A model generated the notes under the pieces. The model made no database searches. It was not told the origin of the DNA and saw only the letters and a list, made by a program, of their open reading frames with translations. Source: an uncultured Bacteroides sp. (GTDB taxonomy: Bacteria > Bacteroidota > Bacteroidia > Chitinophagales > Chitinophagaceae). From it: a stretch of DNA of 64,000 bases. How positions within the stretch are numbered: the stretch's first letter is position 1; every line of letters starts with the position of its first letter. Positions 59,299-64,000 of the stretch are shown in pieces. Position numbers and translations under genes: made by a program. The stretch lies in NCBI GenBank assembly GCA_902168085.1, contig CABHOP010000084.1, forward strand, positions 1-64,000, in the 5' to 3' direction.

Positions 59299-59480
59299 CG
59301 CTCATCCTGCAAAACCGGGAAGGGATAAGAGAGAGAAATATATTAAGTATTATTCTTGTTATCGCCGTTATCCCTGCCGTATCACCACAAACCTTATTGG
59401 CAATAACAATAAAGATATATACAGGTGTCAAACAGGCATCCCCGATTTTTAAAAGTGCATCTGCATGATGCACTTTTTTT
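59299..59480 (+). ncRNA. candidate small RNA between TAnnTTTG box and Rho-independent terminator
   Basis: TATCTTTG at 59291-59298; AGGGATAA/TTATCCCT internal stem; terminator at 59452-59480. Overlapping 65-67 aa ORFs look non-coding but are not excluded. Confidence 0.35.
59452..59480 (+). terminator. Rho-independent terminator
   Basis: AAAGTGCAT...ATGCACTTTTTTT hairpin with T-tract; no plus-strand annotated CDS upstream. Confidence 0.7.
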
Positions 59481-59551
59481 ATTTCTGCACCCTCACTATC
59501 TTAGTATCTTTGCAATCATATACAACGTCGTAATTTTTTAAATTTTAAAAT

Positions 59552-59980
59552 ATGAGTTTAGAAGTAACAGGTAAACTGCTGGTAAAGTATGATACACAAC
59601 AGGTGAGCGAACGCTTTAAGAAACGTGAATTTGTAATGGAACTGGCCGAAGAGATAAACGGTAATACCTATACCAACTATGCAAAAATGCAGCTGGTACA
59701 AAACAAATGCGAAATAATTGACAGGTTTAACGAAGGCGACCAGATAAAAGTGAGCTTTAATATAAAAGGTAACAGGTGGGAGAAAGATGGCCGTGTGAAT
59801 TTTATTACCAACCTGGATGCATGGCGTGTAGAAGCGGCATCTGCGGGTGCCGGTGCTCCGGCAGGCAACTATAACGCTGCCCCTGCGCCATCTTACAACA
59901 ATGCCCCTGCACCCAACAATGGCGGTGGCGGCAACTATTTCAACCCATCCCCTGAAAATGTGGATGACCTGCCGTTTTAA
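59552..59980 (+). CDS. DUF3127 protein with SSB-like acidic C-terminal tip
   Basis: MSLEVTGKLLVKYDTQQVSERFKKREFVMELAEEINGNTYTNYAKMQLVQNKCEIID...; ends PENVDDLPF. Confidence 0.88.
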   Translation: MSLEVTGKLLVKYDTQQVSERFKKREFVMELAEEINGNTYTNYAKMQLVQNKCEIIDRFNEGDQIKVSFNIKGNRWEKDGRVNFITNLDAWRVEAASAGAGAPAGNYNAAPAPSYNNAPAPNNGGGGNYFNPSPENVDDLPF

Positions 59981-60096
59981 TTTGTAACATTTCCGGGCCT
60001 GGCCCGATATATAAGTATCCCGTTCCGAACCGTTATCAGGAACGGGATATTTGTTTATAAACCATTACCGTTAATTTTATATAGCAACATATACAT

Positions 60097-61797
60097 ATGC
60101 GAACGCACATCGTCACATTACTATTACTGGCTGCCACCCTTTTTTCGGCCTGTAACAAGACACCCACACATGCCGACCATATACCGGCCACCGCTACTGC
60201 CGTACTGGGCATCAACACTGCTGCACTGGGCAAAAAAGTAGCCTGGAATGCCCTGTGGGGCAGCAAGCTGCTGAAAAACATGCAGCAAAAGATGAACGAC
60301 AGCAGCATGATAAAAGAGCTGGAAAACAGTGGCATCAAAACCATGACCACCTACTATGCCTATGTGCAGGCCGATAGCCGCTATATGGGCGGCAACAAAG
60401 TAACAGCCGTGATACCGCTGGATGATGCGGGTAAATGGGAAGCTTTTGTGAAAAAGCAGTTTCCCGGCGTAACCATAAAGCAGCAGAAAGACAGGAAAGA
60501 AGCCCTGCTGGGCAGCGATGTATATGCAGGCTGGACCAATAACCTGCTGATAGTGATGAATACAGTGTATCAGCAGCAGGAAAACAACATGAACATGAGC
60601 GCCGAAGACATGGAAGCGCTGGACAGCATAGGCATGGATACGCCACCTGCACCCCGCAAGCCCGATGAGGCTACCATGGCGATGGAAATAGAAAAAGCAC
60701 TGGGCACCACTAAAGAAAATGCCATAACCGGTAATAAAAACTTTGTGAAGCTGCAGGAAGAAGGGCACGATATAAGCCTGTGGGTAAACTACGAAGCATT
60801 GATGGCCCATAACATGCAGCAAGCCGGCAGCATGGCCGGGGGACTGGCCGCAGCAGGCAGCCTGTGGAAAGATGCTGCTATGGCCATGGGTATAGACTTT
60901 GAAACGGGCAAAATAGCCGGTAAGATGCGCTATTATACATCAGAAGAGCTGAGGAGTGTGTATAAGGAAATGGGCAAGGGCAATACCGATAAAGAAACGA
61001 TAGACCGGCTGCCGGGCGATAACCTGAACATGCTGGCGGCAGCCCATATTTCTACCAAAGGCATCAGGCAGATGCTGGATAAACTGGGCCTGATAGGTTT
61101 TGTGAACATACCACTGGCACAAAAGGGGCTGACGATAGAAGATGTGGCCGATGCCATATCGGGCGATATGGCGGTATCGGTTACCAATTTTAAAAACATG
61201 AGGCAAACCATACCTGCCGATAGCCTGTACCCGGGGCAGCAGCCTATTACTACCGGCACCAGTGATGCCGATTACGTGTTTGCACTGAAAATAGGCAAGC
61301 AGGAAAAATTTGATAAACTATTGCAGGTAGCCCAGAACGATTCGATGCTGGCACCCGTAGGCAATGGCCGCTATGCCGTGCCCATGCTGATGGGTACGAA
61401 ACTGGCCATCATCATAGATAAAGGCTACGTAGTGCTATCGAACAAAGATGAACTGGCGGCGGGCTACCTGGCGGGCAGCTACAAGGCACAGAAAAAAAAC
61501 GGTAATGCAGGAAAGGTATATGACCATGCCAACGGCCTTTATTTTGATGTAAAAAGCATGATGGCGGGTGTAGATACGGCAGGTGCAAGGCCTGCGGATG
61601 CTGCCATGATGCACAATGCACGCACACTGGTAAGTGATGTGCTATTTACAGGTGGCGATTTTAAAAATGATGCCTTTGAATACGACCTGGACATCAACTT
61701 TATAAACAAAGAAGAAAACAGCCTGCTGTTACTGCTGGACTTGGCCAATAAAATGAACGAAAGTGAAACGGCAAATGCCCCTGTAGCATTGAAATAG
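60097..61797 (+). CDS. DUF4836 family lipoprotein
   Basis: Lipobox TLFSAC; HADHIPATATAVLGINTAALGKKVAWNAL. Confidence 0.8.
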   Translation: MRTHIVTLLLLAATLFSACNKTPTHADHIPATATAVLGINTAALGKKVAWNALWGSKLLKNMQQKMNDSSMIKELENSGIKTMTTYYAYVQADSRYMGGNKVTAVIPLDDAGKWEAFVKKQFPGVTIKQQKDRKEALLGSDVYAGWTNNLLIVMNTVYQQQENNMNMSAEDMEALDSIGMDTPPAPRKPDEATMAMEIEKALGTTKENAITGNKNFVKLQEEGHDISLWVNYEALMAHNMQQAGSMAGGLAAAGSLWKDAAMAMGIDFETGKIAGKMRYYTSEELRSVYKEMGKGNTDKETIDRLPGDNLNMLAAAHISTKGIRQMLDKLGLIGFVNIPLAQKGLTIEDVADAISGDMAVSVTNFKNMRQTIPADSLYPGQQPITTGTSDADYVFALKIGKQEKFDKLLQVAQNDSMLAPVGNGRYAVPMLMGTKLAIIIDKGYVVLSNKDELAAGYLAGSYKAQKKNGNAGKVYDHANGLYFDVKSMMAGVDTAGARPADAAMMHNARTLVSDVLFTGGDFKNDAFEYDLDINFINKEENSLLLLLDLANKMNESETANAPVALK

Positions 61798-61911
61798 CAG
61801 AAAATGTTTATATATTTAAGTGAAATTACCCGGCAGGACAAACCACCTGCCGGGTATTGCTGTCTTAGAATTAATATATAACCTTTGATTTCTTAACTAT
61901 TTTTTATAAAC

Positions 61912-62952
61912 TTGATGAAAATTTTTTCAATGGGTAATCGTACCATTATCTATAGCATGGGCGTAGTGGCAGCGATGGCACTAACGTTCCAATCCTGCAA
62001 ACCGAAGATTAACGAAATTGATAATAACCAGGTTATTTCAAAACCTTACTCATTATATGTTGGAGACAGCTCAGGAACTATATTGAATACAAACGAGGGT
62101 TTCAACTATAAATATGTAGTATTCAATGGCGGTATCCCTGCCACGTCTATCATTACGGCGGGTAATAACATTTTGTTCTACCAATATAACCTGCACATTA
62201 TAGAGAACAGCCTTACCGGTAATAACTCTAACCCTACCTATACAGATGTAGGTTTTGGTTTCGAGCAAAGCATTATGCACTACTGGGCAAGGTATAAGCG
62301 TGTATATGTGATATCTGCCTTGGGTAAAGGCATGGTGTACAACGATGACTTTGGCGAAGTGAATAAATGGAGGCCTGTAACCGATGAAAATGTACCAGCT
62401 GGCACAGAAATCACTTCTTTTACCGAGCTGAAAAGCGGTAAGCTGATAGCATTGGATAATTTCAATAAAGAAACATTCCGTCTTTCTGATCCCGGGCAGC
62501 AATGGCAAAAAACTACGGGCGGCACCAAACTGCCTGCTGGCCTTTTCTACCTGACGCACAAGGAAAACACAGTGATAGCAGTAGACTACAGTGGCCAGGC
62601 CGGTGCATTTTACAGTACGGATGACGGTACTACATGGAATGCCTATACAGGCTTGCCAGCAGGTGAGCCATTGCGTTGCGCTAATGCTCCATTTGACCAG
62701 ACAGTGCTGATAGGTACAGAGAGCAAAGGCATTTATCGACTGAAAATAGGCACTACCAATTTTGAACCTGCCAGCATAGGCCTTACACAAAACATGACAG
62801 TACGTGCGATAGTGGGTAAAGAAGATTACTATAAGAACAACCGTTCTAAAAGATATGTATACGCAGCTACCAGCAAGGGCATCTTCCGCAGTGAAGACTT
62901 TGGTGATAACTGGGTAATAGTGAAAGAAGGCAACTTCGTTTCTGCTTACTAA
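61912..62952 (+). CDS. lipoprotein with BNR/YCF48-like beta-propeller repeats
   Basis: Lipobox ALTFQSC; AGAFYSTDDGTTWNAYTGLP, SKGIFRSEDFGDNWVIV. Confidence 0.65.
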   Translation: MMKIFSMGNRTIIYSMGVVAAMALTFQSCKPKINEIDNNQVISKPYSLYVGDSSGTILNTNEGFNYKYVVFNGGIPATSIITAGNNILFYQYNLHIIENSLTGNNSNPTYTDVGFGFEQSIMHYWARYKRVYVISALGKGMVYNDDFGEVNKWRPVTDENVPAGTEITSFTELKSGKLIALDNFNKETFRLSDPGQQWQKTTGGTKLPAGLFYLTHKENTVIAVDYSGQAGAFYSTDDGTTWNAYTGLPAGEPLRCANAPFDQTVLIGTESKGIYRLKIGTTNFEPASIGLTQNMTVRAIVGKEDYYKNNRSKRYVYAATSKGIFRSEDFGDNWVIVKEGNFVSAY

Positions 62953-62955
62953 AAT

Positions 62956-63378
62956 TTATAGTCCGGGTTCTTCATCAAAACCCAGGAAATCATTCAGGTC
63001 GCGTCGTTGTTTTTTAGACGGGCGGCCTGTTTTGCTAAGGCGCTTACCGGTATGGAAGCTTTCCGTCATGCGCTTATCTACTTTCTCTTCTTCCGGTGTT
63101 TTATCTACATAGTATTTTATAGCCTCTTCGTAACCTAGGCGATTGTGCAGCAGCCCTGTTACTTCTATCACCCATTTGCGGGCAGGGGTGCGTATCTCGT
63201 AAGTATCGCCCACAGCCACCGTGCGCGATGGTTTTACATTGGCACCGTGAAACTTTACTTTACCCTCATCGCAGGCATTGGTAGCCAGCGTGCGGGTTTT
63301 AAACACGCGTATCGACCATAGGTATTTATCCAGTCTCAGCTTCTCATTGCTCATAGTGCTAAGATACATAAATGCCAA
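62956..63378 (-). CDS. S4-domain RNA-binding protein (HslR-like)
   Basis: LRLDKYLWSIRVFKTRTLATNACDEGKVKFHGANVKPSRTVAVGD. Confidence 0.92.
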   Translation of the reverse strand: MAFMYLSTMSNEKLRLDKYLWSIRVFKTRTLATNACDEGKVKFHGANVKPSRTVAVGDTYEIRTPARKWVIEVTGLLHNRLGYEEAIKYYVDKTPEEEKVDKRMTESFHTGKRLSKTGRPSKKQRRDLNDFLGFDEEPGL

Positions 63379-63409
63379 AACCTAAACTCTTTACTACCTT
63401 TGCAGGCAT

Positions 63410-63976
63410 ATGCATTCCATTATCATTTTTGCTTCCGGCAGGGGCTCCAATGCCCGCGCTATCATAGATCATTTTAAAACCACAGGGCAGGCACGTGTAT
63501 CGCTTATAGTAAGTAACAAGACCGATGCCGGTGTGCTGGATATTGCAAAAGATGAGCATATACCCTTCCTGATAATAGACAGGGAAACCATAAAAGGAAC
63601 ACTACTGCTGGAACAGCTGGCAGCATATAACCCATCGCTGATAGTGCTGGCGGGCTTCCTGTGGAAGATACCGGCATCGCTGGTGGCAGCATATCCCAAC
63701 CGTATTGTGAACATTCACCCGGCACTGCTGCCCAACTATGGCGGCAAGGGTATGTATGGCCACCACGTACACAATGCCGTGCTGGCCAATAAAGAGCGTG
63801 AATCGGGCATTACCATACACTATGTAAATGAAGTGTATGATAGTGGCGATATTATAACACAGGCCAGGTGCCGTATAGAAGAAAACGATACGGCTGATAC
63901 ATTAGCCAACAAAATTCACCAGTTGGAACACTTTTTTTACCCAAGGTCAATAGAGTATCTATTGAACCACGAGTAA
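63410..63976 (+). CDS. purN: phosphoribosylglycinamide formyltransferase
   Basis: IIIFASGRGSNARAIIDHF, NIHPALLPNYGGKGMYGHHVHNAVLANKERESGITIHYVNEVYDSGDII. Confidence 0.96.
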   Translation: MHSIIIFASGRGSNARAIIDHFKTTGQARVSLIVSNKTDAGVLDIAKDEHIPFLIIDRETIKGTLLLEQLAAYNPSLIVLAGFLWKIPASLVAAYPNRIVNIHPALLPNYGGKGMYGHHVHNAVLANKERESGITIHYVNEVYDSGDIITQARCRIEENDTADTLANKIHQLEHFFYPRSIEYLLNHE

Positions 63977-64000
63977 AACAAGCTGTTATGGCAACTAAAT

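Overview
The window is Bacteroidota-like, probably Chitinophagales/Sphingobacteriales. Support comes from TAnnTTTG-type promoters, a T9SS sorting tail, a TonB receptor, and DUF4836, DUF3127 and LVIVD-repeat proteins. It opens with the 5' part of a 16S rRNA on the minus strand behind three tandem Bacteroidota-type promoters. An AT-richer segment follows (aldo/keto reductase, group II intron relic, YtxH-like protein, two-component genes). The remaining ~55 kb is mostly housekeeping genes: MMPL transporter, murB, a large histidine kinase, mazG, ubiX-like, nth, msrB, CoA-transferase, M16 peptidase, TonB receptor, DEAD-box helicase, mreBCD, clpC, rnz, tRNA-His, purN. The main candidate for an unusual system is at 35.3-46.1 kb. 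There carB is split into two separate ORFs on the same strand (N-half 44418-46121; C-half ~36671-37867, lacking the C-terminal MGS-like domain). Between the halves lie a NodU/SxtI-like carbamoyltransferase, a 48-aa DUF5989-like ORF missing from the supplied track, an SxtJ-like membrane protein and an SGNH hydrolase. Other notable points are a codon-usage break inside the sigma-54 regulator at ~9.2-9.3 kb (recombination or assembly chimera), a GxxExxY cassette with inverted repeats, a two-copy structured intergenic repeat with changed but still paired stems, a group II intron relic, several small ORFs and a possible sRNA. All functional calls come from reading the translations; no database search was run.
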